Part shown: piece by piece, positions 29,201 to 32,485 of the stretch
Numbering within the stretch: the first letter of the stretch is position 1
Layout of the letters: every line of letters begins with the position of its first letter
From: Meghimatium bilineatum
Lineage: Eukaryota; Mollusca; Gastropoda; Stylommatophora; Philomycidae
NCBI GenBank assembly: GCA_034231615.1
Contig: CM067310.1
Location: forward strand, 7,734,010 to 7,798,009
DNA: 64,000 nt
Reading direction: 5' to 3'
Program-made: the position numbers and the translations under genes
Notes under the pieces: model-generated
The model's input: only the letters and a program-made list of their open reading frames with translations
Databases searched by the model: none
What the model was told of the DNA's origin: nothing

Positions 29201-32200
29201 GTCACCAGATTTATTTTCTCTTTACATCGAGAATATCTTGAGATCAATTAAGAATATGCCAGGCATTAAAATAGGAAGACACAATATCAATAATCTGCGA
29301 TATGCAGATGATACCATGTTGATAGCAGAAAGCCAAGAACATCTCCAAGATCTGTTAAACAACGGTGATAGAAAGTGAACAAAAAGGTCTTAGTTTAAAC
29401 ATAAAAAAAGACAAGAGACAATGATAATATCAAGAAATAGTACCCCACCAAACAGTAAAATAGTATTAAATGAGAAAAACTTAAAGCAGGTGAATAGTTA
29501 CAAATATTTAGGAGCATTAATAACTTCAGATGGTAAATGCAAGACCGAAATTATATGCAGAATAGGACAAGCAAAAACAGCATTATATAAAATGAAAAAT
29601 ATCCTGTGCAACAATTCCATATCGATGGATACTAGAAAACATGTCCTCAAATGCTACCTTGAACCAATGCTTCTCTATGGAAGTGAAGCATGGACAATAA
29701 ATAAGACATCACAAAAATCATTGGAGGCAAAGGAAATGTGGTTTATTCGAAGAATGTTACGCATTCCTTGGACAGCAAAGATTACTAATGAAGAATGTCT
29801 TAAAAGGATGGATGTGAAAAGATGCATTATTGATAATATAAGAAAAAGACAGTCAACATTTATTGGACACATAATGAGAAGAGGAGGCATTGAGAATATA
29901 GTGACAACAGGAAAGATAGAAGGGAAAAGATCAAGGGGAAGACCCAGACAAAAGATATAGGACAGTTTTGACTAAATGGCTTCGATTGACAACAGCAACA
30001 GAGATGATGAAATATATGAGAGATCGATGTACATGGAGAAATATGATCGCCAACGCCATTCGGCACGGTACTTGATGATGATGATTATACAGAACATTAA
30101 ACCAACAAATAAATATGTGAGAAACAAAATACTCTTGCATGTCAACAAGGGCATCTCATGGCAGTGGTGAAACATAGCAAACGTGTGTCATTTGGCCAAG
30201 TGATGATTCCCTTTCCAAAACCATCATACAGGGAACAGTTGAGGGTAGAAGAAGTAGAAGAGGTAGACCAAAAAATTTTGGATTGATAATATTAAAAGAC
30301 TGGACAGGATTAAGATTCTCCACACTTAAACAAGGAACTGAGAATCATGTTCCCACCAAAGATGGATGTGTCAGGCCACTGGCACAAATAAAACAGTGAC
30401 GCAAATCATTTCCATTCTCTGAACCACATCCTGCTGGAAATCTAGTATGGCCATTGTCTTATTACAAGAGAGATCCAGCGGGAGTTTGAGAATGAACACT
30501 GAAGAAGAGAAACATGGTAGATTTTGTTGTTTTGTTAGTGGCACGCCTACAACCTGAAAGGTTATGGATTTGATGATGCTATACTAATGACCTGGAAAGT
30601 GGGAAATTAGAGGCAACAGAGATGTGGTTCTATAGAAGAATGCTGAGAATACCATGGACTGCCAGAAAAACTAATGTAGAGGTGTTGAAAGAGTCAAATG
30701 CGAAACAGACCTTAATCAATAATATAAGAAAAAGGCAATCTTCTTTTTTTGGCCAATTCATAAGACAGGCAGGTTTAGAGAACATAGTCACAACAGGCAA
30801 AATTGAAGGCACCAGAGACAGAGGGCGACAACGTAAGAACATATTAGTTTGACAACCTGGCACGGCAAGGAAACAACAACAACTTTGATACATAATCCTG
30901 TGGAGAGCCATGACCGCCTATGCCAGCCGGCATGGCACCTGATGATGATACTAATGACTCACAATTTTGACTACTATACAGGGCAGACAGACACATTTTC
31001 CACTGAAAAATTTACATTTTGCTATTAACTAGTGAGCACTAATTCATGGCAACCTCCATCTTGATGACTTCATTGCATTTCAGCAATCAAATAACTTAAA
31101 ACAGGACTGGTAAATTCTCTAATATAGTCTGCTGTCTGTTTCACAGTTACAGACCTGCTAAAAAATTTCTTGTCAAAGCTGTTGTGTTTCTTTTTATAAA
31201 TCTGTCTTCTCAGGTCTGCTATACAAATTCTTGTCAAAGCTGGTGAGTGTTTATTTTTATATTCTGCTGAAGATGGATGTGTTGGGTTATTGGCGCAAAT
31301 AAAACGGTGACACAATGGACTTCCATTCTCTGGACTACATCCTGCTGGAAGTCTAGTAGGACAATGGTCCTGCAACAAGGGAGATCCAGCGGGAGTTTGA
31401 GAATGAACGCTGAAGAAGAAGTTTATTTTTATAAATCTGTCTCCTCGGGTCTATCATAAAATTTCTTGTCAAAGCTGGCACGTGTTTCTTTTCATAAATC
31501 AGGTTTGCTATACAATTTCTTGTCAAAGTTGATGTGTATGTGATTTTATAAATCTGTCCCCTCAATTCTAAATACTAAGAATACTCCTATATGACATTTT
31601 CTGCCATCATATTTGCTAGGCAGCAGTAGCACAGGTGAATGAGATTTTGTATTCCCCATGAAGCACAGTTGTTAAACGATTTAGTAATTGTTACAAACAA
31701 AACAACCTCTAGGAGCCTACTGCAAAGAACAGTGCCACTCAGGAGGAAAAGACTTAAGAGGTAGACATAAAATGTTGGCTTTGTGGCATAAAATGGTCAT
31801 GAATACAACACTGTACAAGGAATATGCCAGAGTCTCGTCATGAAACCTCTTCCCAACCTGGCACTGAAATACAAATCAGGAAGTGAAAAGTTCAAGAAAG
31901 TAAAACAGTATCTCATTTTGTTGTGACCAAAGAATAATAACCCAATATTTACTGGATTTACCCATGTGTTACCAAAGCCCAAAATGGGAGCAAAGAATAG
32001 CAACACTGTTATCTGTGTGCATGTCATACAAGATGACTAAGTAGATTCTTTGATCCCATAAAGAGTCAATGAAATAGAATTCAAGCTGGACTGACATCAC
32101 AGTTACGCTGTAAACCATAAACTGAACACATCCATTATGTGAACTACATCCTGGTAGTTTGCAGGAGTTTGAGAATGAATACAAAAGAAGAATTTACTGA

Positions 32201-32485
32201 ACATACAGAAATGTTACTTACCCACACTGACCATGTCCCCAGTCTCATCACATACAACATGTTCAACAAATGTTCATCATTTGGGTACGGAAGAGTCACA
32301 TTTGTCAACTCCGGTGAAGGATCAATTTCACCCTCAAATGGTTGTAAATCAAGGCTCAGTTTCACATTAATTTGATCAACTGTCCGGTGTGCGTAAAAGA
32401 TAGTCAATCCAAGAATAATAACAGAAAAGCTGATGTAAGTGCGAAGGCTCGGCAGCGGAAGACGCTCCAATAGTATAGCTGGCAT
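2231..32485 (-). CDS. AMFR: AMFR/gp78 E3 ubiquitin ligase, 12 coding exons, 3' end outside window
   Basis: Multi-exon gene. AMFR is the polytopic ER-membrane RING E3 ligase that ubiquitinates ERAD substrates with UBE2G2 and p97. Twelve exons, every intron GT-AG and every phase compatible, join into 525 codons: membrane segments at about residues 17-33, 89-110, 128-143, 148-166, 191-217 and onward, RING at 344-381 (C344, C347, C359, H361, H364, C367, C378, C381 all present), CUE at about 454-497 with VFP and ILEG motifs. Exon-by-exon alignment with vertebrate AMFR, recalled from memory, is collinear. Vertebrate AMFR is about 643 residues; the missing UBE2G2-binding and p97-binding C-terminus should lie left of position 1. 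I chose ATG 32485 because the family starts MP-hydrophobic-LLER; an in-frame ATG six codons upstream (32503) is possible. Introns are packed with arrays and TEs. Exons are listed singly below. Confidence 0.95.
2346..2609 (-). mobile_element. SINE-like family A2 copy
   Basis: Reverse-strand copy, tail (AAGAAGAAG) at 2346 and head near CTGGGACCTGAACAGG. It matches the TSD-defined copy at 45663-45937 along its length, including the CATGCAT and TGCTGAAGT blocks. Sits in AMFR intron 11. Confidence 0.7.
2650..4647. repeat. 2-kb minisatellite, 24/21-bp unit, AMFR intron 11
   Basis: About 84 copies of ACATCACACACATAAACAGT plus AACT, with recurrent 21-bp variants (ACAAACACATAAACAGTAAC) and CATCAACT variants. 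Fills most of the intron and stops 15 bp from the exon 11 donor. Units are multiples of 3, so the minus strand is open for 607 codons of YVCDVV-type repeat; I regard that as array geometry, not a gene. Confidence 0.97.
4662..4787 (-). CDS. AMFR: AMFR exon 11, CUE domain
   Basis: Acceptor TTTTTGTAG|GCT, donor CAA|GTAAGG, 42 codons, phase 0. Encodes VFPSIPQ, LRLTRSVDLTIDNILEG and RVTVPQ, the ubiquitin-binding CUE helices. The reading frame runs on past the donor into the intronic satellite and stays open to 4410. Confidence 0.97.
4896..5038 (+). mobile_element. LINE family B 3' fragment with 13-bp TSD
   Basis: Encodes QSRWLLEQREKHLWECPTC then EASF and a stop, the C-terminal end of RNase H-bearing LINE family B (compare 26480-27060). 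Flanked by AAGTTATTGATAC at 4883-4895 and 5039-5051, a 13-bp target-site duplication. Lies in AMFR intron 10. Confidence 0.85.
5039..5332. repeat. 24-bp minisatellite starting in a LINE target duplication
   Basis: Twelve near-perfect copies of AAGTTATTGATACATGGCAG plus ATTC. The first copy is the right-hand target-site duplication of the adjacent LINE B insertion. Open on both strands because 24 is a multiple of 3. Confidence 0.95.
5399..5508 (-). CDS. AMFR: AMFR exon 10
   Basis: Acceptor TTCTGTGTAG|GG completes Gly425, then SRYVSWLPSFSVEV, the conserved AMFR block after the RING, ending TSQLDNM with donor ATG|GTAAGA. The end of this exon opens the CUE domain. Confidence 0.95.
5518..5735. 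repeat. 27-bp minisatellite
   Basis: About eight copies of AAGGCAAATATTATGATAAC plus ATCAAAT, starting about 10 bp upstream of the AMFR exon 10 acceptor on the minus strand, so close to its branch-point region. Confidence 0.93.
6248..6820 (+). pseudogene. LINE endonuclease (EEP) domain, broken
   Basis: Translates with one frameshift as LRVAQWNAKGVRNKKPDLQ, then IDIMCIQETHLKNTQRF, GYESFRQDR, GGILTIV, NCYSAP and a final SSLDLD. The N (QWN) and E (QETH) active-site positions of an apurinic-endonuclease-like LINE domain are visible, in the style of Jockey-like elements. In-frame stops after SGEE, NFNSH and TFY show it is dead. In AMFR intron 9. Confidence 0.85.
6843..7645. repeat. 22-bp minisatellite
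   Basis: About 36 copies of ACTTTACTGTAATACTGACC plus TT, with AT/TT, ATCACC and ACACTG variants arranged in repeating blocks. It begins right after the LINE endonuclease fragment and ends about 30 bp from the AMFR exon 9 donor. Confidence 0.95.
7674..7852 (-). CDS. AMFR: AMFR exon 9, second half of RING
   Basis: Acceptor AACTTTCAG|T completes Asn365, then SCLRSWLEQDTSCPTCR supplies ligands C367, C378 and C381. It ends NHFFHFD plus one base of Gly, donor GATG|GTAATA. The polar linker between is poorly conserved in the family. A 22-bp array begins about 30 bp beyond the donor. Confidence 0.97.
8468..8622 (+). mobile_element. SINE-like family A1 inserted in LINE G
   Basis: About 155 bp from GCTGAAGATGGATGTGTCGG to GAATGAACGCAGAAGAAG. 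Flanked by AAGGTAAGAC on both sides (near 8458 and 8620), and removing it restores the LINE G sequence. In AMFR intron 8. Confidence 0.88.
8767..9800. repeat. 40/41-bp minisatellite built from a LINE zinc-finger segment
   Basis: About 25 copies of GGTCATTCCATGCTCAATTT then GTCCATGGACCTTTACAGTG. The single-copy form is visible in LINE G copies at 10736-10985 and 62815-62870. All three forward frames are open for 320-376 codons because the unit has no stop in any frame; no protein is implied. Confidence 0.96.
9958..10035 (+). mobile_element. SINE-like A1, 5' part only
   Basis: Matches the A1 head (GGATGTGTTGGGCTATGGGC) as far as CCACAACCTGCTG, then joins LINE-derived sequence. Confidence 0.6.
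10036..10215 (+). mobile_element. LINE family G fragment
   Basis: Reads SPKETVLW then KKRFKDYLKTSFKHC and DHPAWNSQIRVG, the region just before the terminal zinc finger in RTE-like elements. Short and diverged. Confidence 0.55.
10335..10735 (-). pseudogene. LINE family G C-terminal region, largely open
   Basis: Minus strand, 92 open codons (10406-10684): LKNSLKAFEIYHNRWEELAQ, KRRNAAAHQRRAARKSRID, then VIPYPNYPRIFTARIGLINH and LRTHNQGHN. Both finger cysteines are Tyr, so the C2H2 finger is non-functional. The 3' end carries TCATCATCATGTGATGGACG on the minus strand. Confidence 0.88.
10736..10985 (-). mobile_element. LINE family G fragment with unexpanded finger segment
   Basis: The minus strand contains the single-copy form of the 40-bp unit (GAGGTCATTCCATGCTCAAC then TTGTCCACAGATCTTTACAG). 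It directly abuts the copy at 10335-10735. A short telomere-like AGGGTTACGGTTAG is also present. Confidence 0.75.
10990..11345 (+). mobile_element. Dispersed repeat family K, copy 1
   Basis: Starts AATAACCAAATGGTCAGAGA, contains a run of AAACAGGTTACTAAAACACT and CGTATCGGCTCAAATTGAAC. It also occurs at 24885-25155 (minus), 43857-44339 (plus) and 44425-44810 (minus). No coding capacity seen; class unknown, possibly a non-coding end of a larger retroelement. Confidence 0.8.
11340..11540. repeat. 21-bp minisatellite
   Basis: About nine copies of AATCTATACAGGTAATCTAA plus T, starting inside the end of the family K copy. Confidence 0.92.
11935..12230. repeat. 66-bp minisatellite from a family E segment
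   Basis: Four to five copies of GTAGACTTCAAGGTGGCAGG followed by GAATGCTAGGTATGTCATCA and CTGTAGATGGGTCAACAGAT. Single-copy relatives occur at 21410, 27125, 40085 and 63200. Confidence 0.92.
12361..12521 (-). mobile_element. SINE-like A1 copy
   Basis: Minus-strand A1 with the GAAGAAGAAG tail at its left end and head CCCACTGAAGATGGATGTG. A likely target duplication TCATGCATTT / TCGTGCATTT flanks it. Confidence 0.8.
12758..12868 (-). CDS. AMFR: AMFR exon 8, first half of RING
   Basis: Using the acceptor nearest the RING (TATATTCTCAG|A), the exon completes Lys328 and encodes FSMATQEDLEQNADDCAICW then ARKLPCGHLFH, donor CATAA|GTAAGT. Ligands C344, C347, C359, H361 and H364 are intact. The acceptor and first 34 coding bases are tandemly repeated upstream (12835-13062), so the true exon start is uncertain: acceptors at 12925 and 12982 would also keep the frame. 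Confidence 0.93.
12835..13062. repeat. 57-bp array repeating the AMFR exon 8 splice acceptor
   Basis: Four units start at 12835, 12892, 12949 and 13007 (57, 57, 58 bp apart). Each carries, on the minus strand, a T-rich tract, ATTCTCAG and the first 34 coding bases of exon 8 (ATTTTCTATGGCAACCCAAG onward). Units 1-3 are almost identical; unit 4 has GAGAAC for GCAACC. Confidence 0.97.
13140..13400 (+). mobile_element. RTE-like LINE (family F) tail fragment
   Basis: Reads NYCGHIKRHDTLLKTLLEGK, VERRQARGRQRYKWE, then after a small array SNITR and TGYSLED, the usual order of the LINE region after the reverse transcriptase. Ends near GATGATGATG. In AMFR intron 7. Confidence 0.8.
13258..13342. repeat. 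19-bp array inside LINE RGRQRYKW segment
   Basis: Four copies of GAGACAGAGATACAAGTGG. The unit is the RGRQRYKW-coding segment of the surrounding LINE. Confidence 0.9.
13466..13728. repeat. 22-bp minisatellite
   Basis: Twelve nearly perfect copies of AATGAGAATGACCACAGACT plus AT in AMFR intron 7. Confidence 0.96.
13781..13930 (+). mobile_element. SINE-like A1 copy, diverged
   Basis: Matches A1 from GATGTGTTGGACTATTGGTA to TGAGAATGAATACTAAAC with several substitutions and a degraded tail. Confidence 0.65.
14105..14460 (-). mobile_element. RTE-like LINE (family F) 3' fragment
   Basis: Minus strand reads MEVLKESNVRQNLINNIRQI, SSIFGHFMRQESLENIVT, then EGDNMKKYEFSNLTWQRVDS. It matches 30590-30950, and its 3' end carries the GATGATGATAA tail. 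Confidence 0.82.
14507..15221 (-). mobile_element. 5'-truncated RNase H LINE (family D) with long target duplication
   Basis: Minus strand, uninterrupted from about 15219 to the stop at 14534. It encodes the C-terminal RNase H domain: NNYDAEIQAIS (catalytic E), VVFLTDARSVLQAL (catalytic D), WIPSHCGIPGNEKADQLAKE (catalytic D and His), then LRLRTGHNRLRSH and a Cys-His end CTCGQAAQSAKHILQECSEH. It lacks the first RNase H Asp, endonuclease and reverse transcriptase, so it is 5' truncated. A GAA-rich tail follows. Direct repeats AAATGGTCTATCTAAAAAGT plus RGTCTACC flank it (from 14479 and 15222), about 28 bp. Sits in AMFR intron 7, 125 bp from exon 7. Confidence 0.93.
15346..15479 (-). CDS. AMFR: AMFR exon 7 (codons 284-328 partial)
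   Basis: Acceptor TGTTTCAG|CTT, donor TCCAA|GTAGGT. Encodes LYGNIFLSMASLVI then RRIKRHKNYLRVV, the last membrane segment and the basic cytosolic stretch of AMFR. The final Lys codon is split with exon 8. A recently inserted LINE starts about 125 bp into the next intron. Confidence 0.96.
15545..15940 (+). mobile_element. Family E copy with 46-bp array
   Basis: Plus-strand copy containing GATGCATGTTTAGTCCCCGA; its 5' part is four copies of a 46-bp unit (15550-15715) with CCCTTTAGCTGTGAGCTGGT and ATCTTGACACATGATGATGA. Confidence 0.75.
16165..16262 (+). mobile_element. LINE family F tail fragment
   Basis: Matches the RGRQ region and following CAACCTGACATGGCAA seen at 30815-30880. Confidence 0.55.
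16276..16470 (+). mobile_element. Dispersed repeat family I/L fragment
   Basis: Contains CACAGACCAACAGACTATAG, the AACCTTAAAGTCTTTTTA motif and a TCTATGTAAGTAATATTGTT end, shared with 18985-19385, 34206-34570 and 57015-57155. Confidence 0.6.
16525..16682 (+). mobile_element. LINE family D 3' end
   Basis: Reads HERETLRQTYWLEETTLESK, LYGTLYELQKT, FIKETELQI stop, followed by GTGAACGAAGAAGAAGAAAG. Nearly identical to the 3' end of 14507-15221; confirms that family D ends in a GAA-repeat tail. Confidence 0.88.
16830..17055 (-). pseudogene. LINE reverse-transcriptase fragment
   Basis: Minus strand reads HADNIVLISNHHAGLEHMT, i.e. the YADD catalytic box as HADN, then a diverged downstream region ending NVKILEYLKSAIK. 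A dead RT fragment. Confidence 0.65.
17056..17295 (-). mobile_element. LINE family D-like C-terminus
   Basis: Minus strand reads YTDECPCGSGTQTPEHILQD, YPTYKEQTQTWPEDTDLRQK, LWGSRSDLEKTVDFVLTTGL then stop and a GAAGAAGATGAAGG tail. It has the CPCG..E.H-ILQ-CP Cys-His signature of Jockey-like C-termini. Confidence 0.8.
17690..18092. repeat. 35-bp minisatellite
   Basis: About twelve copies of GGTATGCAGGTGGTGAGGTA plus TGCAGGAAATTGACA; some units lack the AAATTGACA part. In AMFR intron 6. Confidence 0.95.
18235..18425 (-). mobile_element. LINE family F tail fragment
   Basis: Minus strand reads YVEKQRLNWFDHFMRVNHY then IARYRGRPRGRW, the WFGH and GRPRRRW motifs after the LINE reverse transcriptase. 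Confidence 0.7.
18781..18913 (-). CDS. AMFR: AMFR exon 6 (to codon 283)
   Basis: Acceptor CACTTGCAG|G completes Arg, then YIIQLWDMSLEGVWEGRS and YYTEL, collinear with AMFR YVIHLWD and WEGKG. It ends THHLHML. The donor reads CTG|GTTCGT, a weak GT donor chosen because the next exon begins LYGN in phase 0 and family proteins read HML-LFGN here. Confidence 0.9.
18985..19385. mobile_element. Foldback element (family L) with family I core
   Basis: Inverted arms: left AGTACTTATGTAAAACACTA... and right ...GTTTTACATAAGTACTGTTG. The inner arms repeat CACAGACTATCAGACTATAG and CAACCTTAAGGTCTTTTTAA in opposite orientation. No transposase seen. Confidence 0.75.
19790..19910 (-). mobile_element. LINE family B C-terminal fragment
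   Basis: Minus strand, one frame reads NQHLTWTESQHTLEWLLEWR then VEHLWD, matching the family B end at 59567-60010. Confidence 0.75.
20272..20350 (+). repeat. tRNA-like SINE head, candidate
   Basis: GTGGCACAGAATACATCTTG and, 30 bp on, AAGGTTCAAACCTCGCTGC resemble A and B boxes. Not confirmed by a second copy. Confidence 0.35.
20560..20770 (-). mobile_element. LINE family F tail fragment
   Basis: Minus strand reads SYRTRGRPRKKWIDNVKDIL followed by DKHGYK, the GRP-KKW-DN motif after the LINE reverse transcriptase. Confidence 0.75.
20849..20889 (-). CDS. AMFR: AMFR exon 5 (41-bp micro-exon)
   Basis: Acceptor TCTTTTCAG|AGT, donor GTAAG|GTATGT. Encodes SVLVMLKCLYVVV plus two bases of the next Arg codon, completed by exon 6. 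It matches the AMFR segment after AAE. Supported by length, phase and both splice sites. Confidence 0.88.
21085..21475 (+). mobile_element. Family E copy
   Basis: Shares CCCTTTAGCTACGAGCAGCT, GATGTATGTTTAGTCCCTGA and TAGCATTCCCTGTCATGA with the other family E copies. A short A2 fragment (ATATCGCAGCTATGCTGTAA) follows at 21465-21520. Confidence 0.7.
21560..22200 (-). pseudogene. LINE family F, post-RT region
   Basis: Minus strand reads YEYLRANISGAGGCMTEMGK, RLAMVYCKITGF, LLMLRTLIFLDATYGSEIWT (YL-I, RL, TYGSE-WT motifs), and on in broken frames to a GRP-RQW-like block near 21650. A poly-A/T run at 22160-22185 is fused into the open frame. Confidence 0.78.
22266..22326 (+). mobile_element. SINE-like A2 3' fragment
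   Basis: TCTGGACTACATCCTGCTAA to GAACCCAGAAAAAGAAG, 20 bp from the exon 4 donor. Confidence 0.7.
22347..22499 (-). CDS. AMFR: AMFR exon 4 (codons 175-225)
   Basis: Acceptor TTATTTGTAG|CTG, donor GAG|GTATGG, 51 codons, phase 0. Encodes LSFSPATSR then a long hydrophobic stretch ending FTFLAAE, collinear with the AMFR segment starting LSFSP and ending AAE. A SINE-like fragment ends just beyond the donor. Confidence 0.93.
22605..22735. repeat. 33-bp minisatellite
   Basis: Four copies of GTAAGTGATGGCTTATAAAG plus TAATGTTTCGTAA. Confidence 0.92.
22893..23128. mobile_element. Foldback MITE, 110-bp arms
   Basis: Near-perfect inverted repeat: GACACACTATCACTGTCGGA and TCCGACAGTGATAGTGTGTA, ACAACAAAACACAGAATAT and ATATTCTGTGTTTTGTTGT, with an 11-bp loop near 23015. 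Outer ends GGGAAACAGGTAATGAAG / CTTCATAACCTGTCTCCC. No coding sequence. Confidence 0.88.
23620..23822 (+). pseudogene. LINE family F, post-RT fragment
   Basis: Reads EIRKRLAMTLQKHH in one frame, then with frameshifts the Y-FRVETYGCKTWA stretch (compare TYGSETWT at 40310-40825). Dead copy; the RISW segment just downstream is tandemly repeated. Confidence 0.72.
23822..23918. repeat. 30-bp array from a LINE RISW segment
   Basis: Three and a half copies of AATATCATGTCCGGAAAGAT plus GAACTAAC, corresponding to the RISWTEKIRN-coding segment of intact relatives (40530). Confidence 0.85.
23952..24418. repeat. 36-bp minisatellite near AMFR exon 3
   Basis: Thirteen copies of CTAATTCTACAAATGACATG plus TTAAACAAACAGAAGG. 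Open on both strands since 36 is a multiple of 3. It ends about 100 bp past the exon 3 donor. Confidence 0.96.
24522..24686 (-). CDS. AMFR: AMFR exon 3 (codons 120-174)
   Basis: Acceptor TTGTTTCAG|CAT, donor TAT|GTAAGT, 55 codons, phase 0. Starts HLKDKFWNFVFYKFIFIFG, one of the most conserved AMFR blocks, and carries two membrane segments. A 36-bp minisatellite lies about 100 bp beyond the donor. Confidence 0.97.
24885..25155 (-). mobile_element. Family K copy 2
   Basis: Reverse copy containing GAGCCGATACGTTGAGAATT and CACTTTGTCGGACACCCTCT, matching 10990-11345. Confidence 0.8.
25160..25430 (-). mobile_element. Possible LINE post-RT fragment
   Basis: The minus strand has blocks such as RRHHWNYIGHMLRMDAKRLP (WIGH-LRM-R) with breaks. 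This is the usual tail after a LINE reverse transcriptase. Confidence 0.55.
25440..26479. other. AMFR intron 2, no feature recognised
   Basis: About 1 kb of AT-rich sequence between LINE fragments with no exon, array or recognisable element by eye. Confidence 0.5.
26480..27060 (+). pseudogene. LINE family B RNase H domain
   Basis: Reads MRIEIEAVTTALTGLA, DSVILSDSQSMLRKI, then after one stop IFCPGQAGVRGNERADVLAG, and 103 open codons ending NQQLTGTLSLYTFRWLTERQ, AEHIWECPQCRDACS stop. RNase H E and D are present, the GHAGV histidine is Gln. Followed by the family 3' end CTAATCAAGAATCAA. Confidence 0.87.
27120..27225 (+). mobile_element. Family E fragment
   Basis: ATTGAGCCATCCGCAGTGAT and CATCTAGCATTCCCCATCAC match the 3' part of family E. 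Confidence 0.55.
27343..27435 (-). CDS. AMFR: AMFR exon 2 (codons 89-119)
   Basis: Acceptor CCTCCTCAG|ACT, donor CAGCAG|GTAAAT, 31 codons in phase 0. Encodes TLVNSCYCLLILLGKLIQ then VVFGELRV, matching the second membrane segment and the FG-LRV motif of AMFR. Too short for simple ORF finding; found by homology and splice sites. Confidence 0.95.
27855..28050 (+). mobile_element. SINE-like A2 copy, diverged
   Basis: GATATCGCAGCCAAGCTGTA through CTACATCCTGCTAATCTGCA to a GAAGGAGAAGAAG tail. Confidence 0.72.
28456..29138. repeat. AT-rich satellite, 27/31-bp units
   Basis: About 24 copies of TGTACAATTATATATGTATA plus CATCGTA, with a 31-bp variant (ACAATATCTTATATATGTAT) recurring every few units. 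TATATATGTATA and GTAC are self-complementary, so strands can fold. Long ORFs on both strands are geometry. A LINE follows at once. Confidence 0.95.
29140..30095 (+). pseudogene. RTE-like LINE (family F), RT palm to 3' end
   Basis: The best LINE reverse transcriptase here. Reads DSQGCVLSPDLFSLYIENIL then LRYADDTMLIAESQEHLQDL (catalytic YADD intact). After one frameshift near 29375 there are 179 open codons: VNSYKYLGALITSDGKCKTE, TALYKMKNIL, EPMLLYGSEAWTINK, MWFIRRMLRIPWTAKITNEE, FIGHIMRRGGIENIVTTGKI, RGRPRQKI. The tail is GATGATGATGAT near 30075. The 5' half (endonuclease, RT fingers) is missing; it abuts the satellite. In AMFR intron 1. Confidence 0.92.
30355..30515 (+). mobile_element. SINE-like A1 copy
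   Basis: AAAGATGGATGTGTCAGGCC to GAATGAACACTGAAGAAGAG. Confidence 0.82.
30590..30955 (+). pseudogene. LINE family F 3' fragment
   Basis: Open for 76 codons: MWFYRRMLRIPWTARKTNVE, NNIRKRQSSFFGQFIRQAGL, ENIVTTGKIEG, then LWRAMTAYASRHGT and a GATGATGATA tail. Confidence 0.88.
31262..31420 (+). mobile_element. SINE-like A1 with clean 13-bp TSD
   Basis: 159 bp between two copies of GTTTATTTTTATA (31249-31261 and 31421-31433). It defines the A1 unit: head TTCTGCTGAAGATGGATGTG, tail GAACGCTGAAGAAGAA. No coding sequence and no convincing tRNA boxes. Confidence 0.93.
31957..32192 (+). mobile_element. SINE-like A2, old full-length copy next to AMFR exon 1
   Basis: From CCCATGTGTTACCAAAGCCC (A2 head) through GGAGCAAAGAATAGCAACAC to GAATGAATACAAAAGAAG, with many substitutions. 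It ends 30 bp from the exon 1 donor. Confidence 0.75.
32222..32485 (-). CDS. AMFR: AMFR exon 1 (codons 1-88)
   Basis: Begins MPAILLERLPLPSLRTY, the conserved AMFR start. The first hydrophobic segment (YISFSVIILGLTIFYA) is followed by an acidic loop with an N-V-T glycosylation sequon. The donor TGG|GTAAGT leaves phase 0. A degraded SINE-like copy ends about 30 bp beyond the donor. Confidence 0.93.

Noticed and set aside
28368-29378. Long open frames on both strands rich in MYTYI and YMYTSYVQ
   Set aside because: Translation of an AT-rich satellite; the end of one frame merely runs into LINE reverse transcriptase.
30630-30911. 93-codon minus-strand frame and similar antisense frames over LINEs
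   Set aside because: Shadow of the plus-strand LINE family F coding region.
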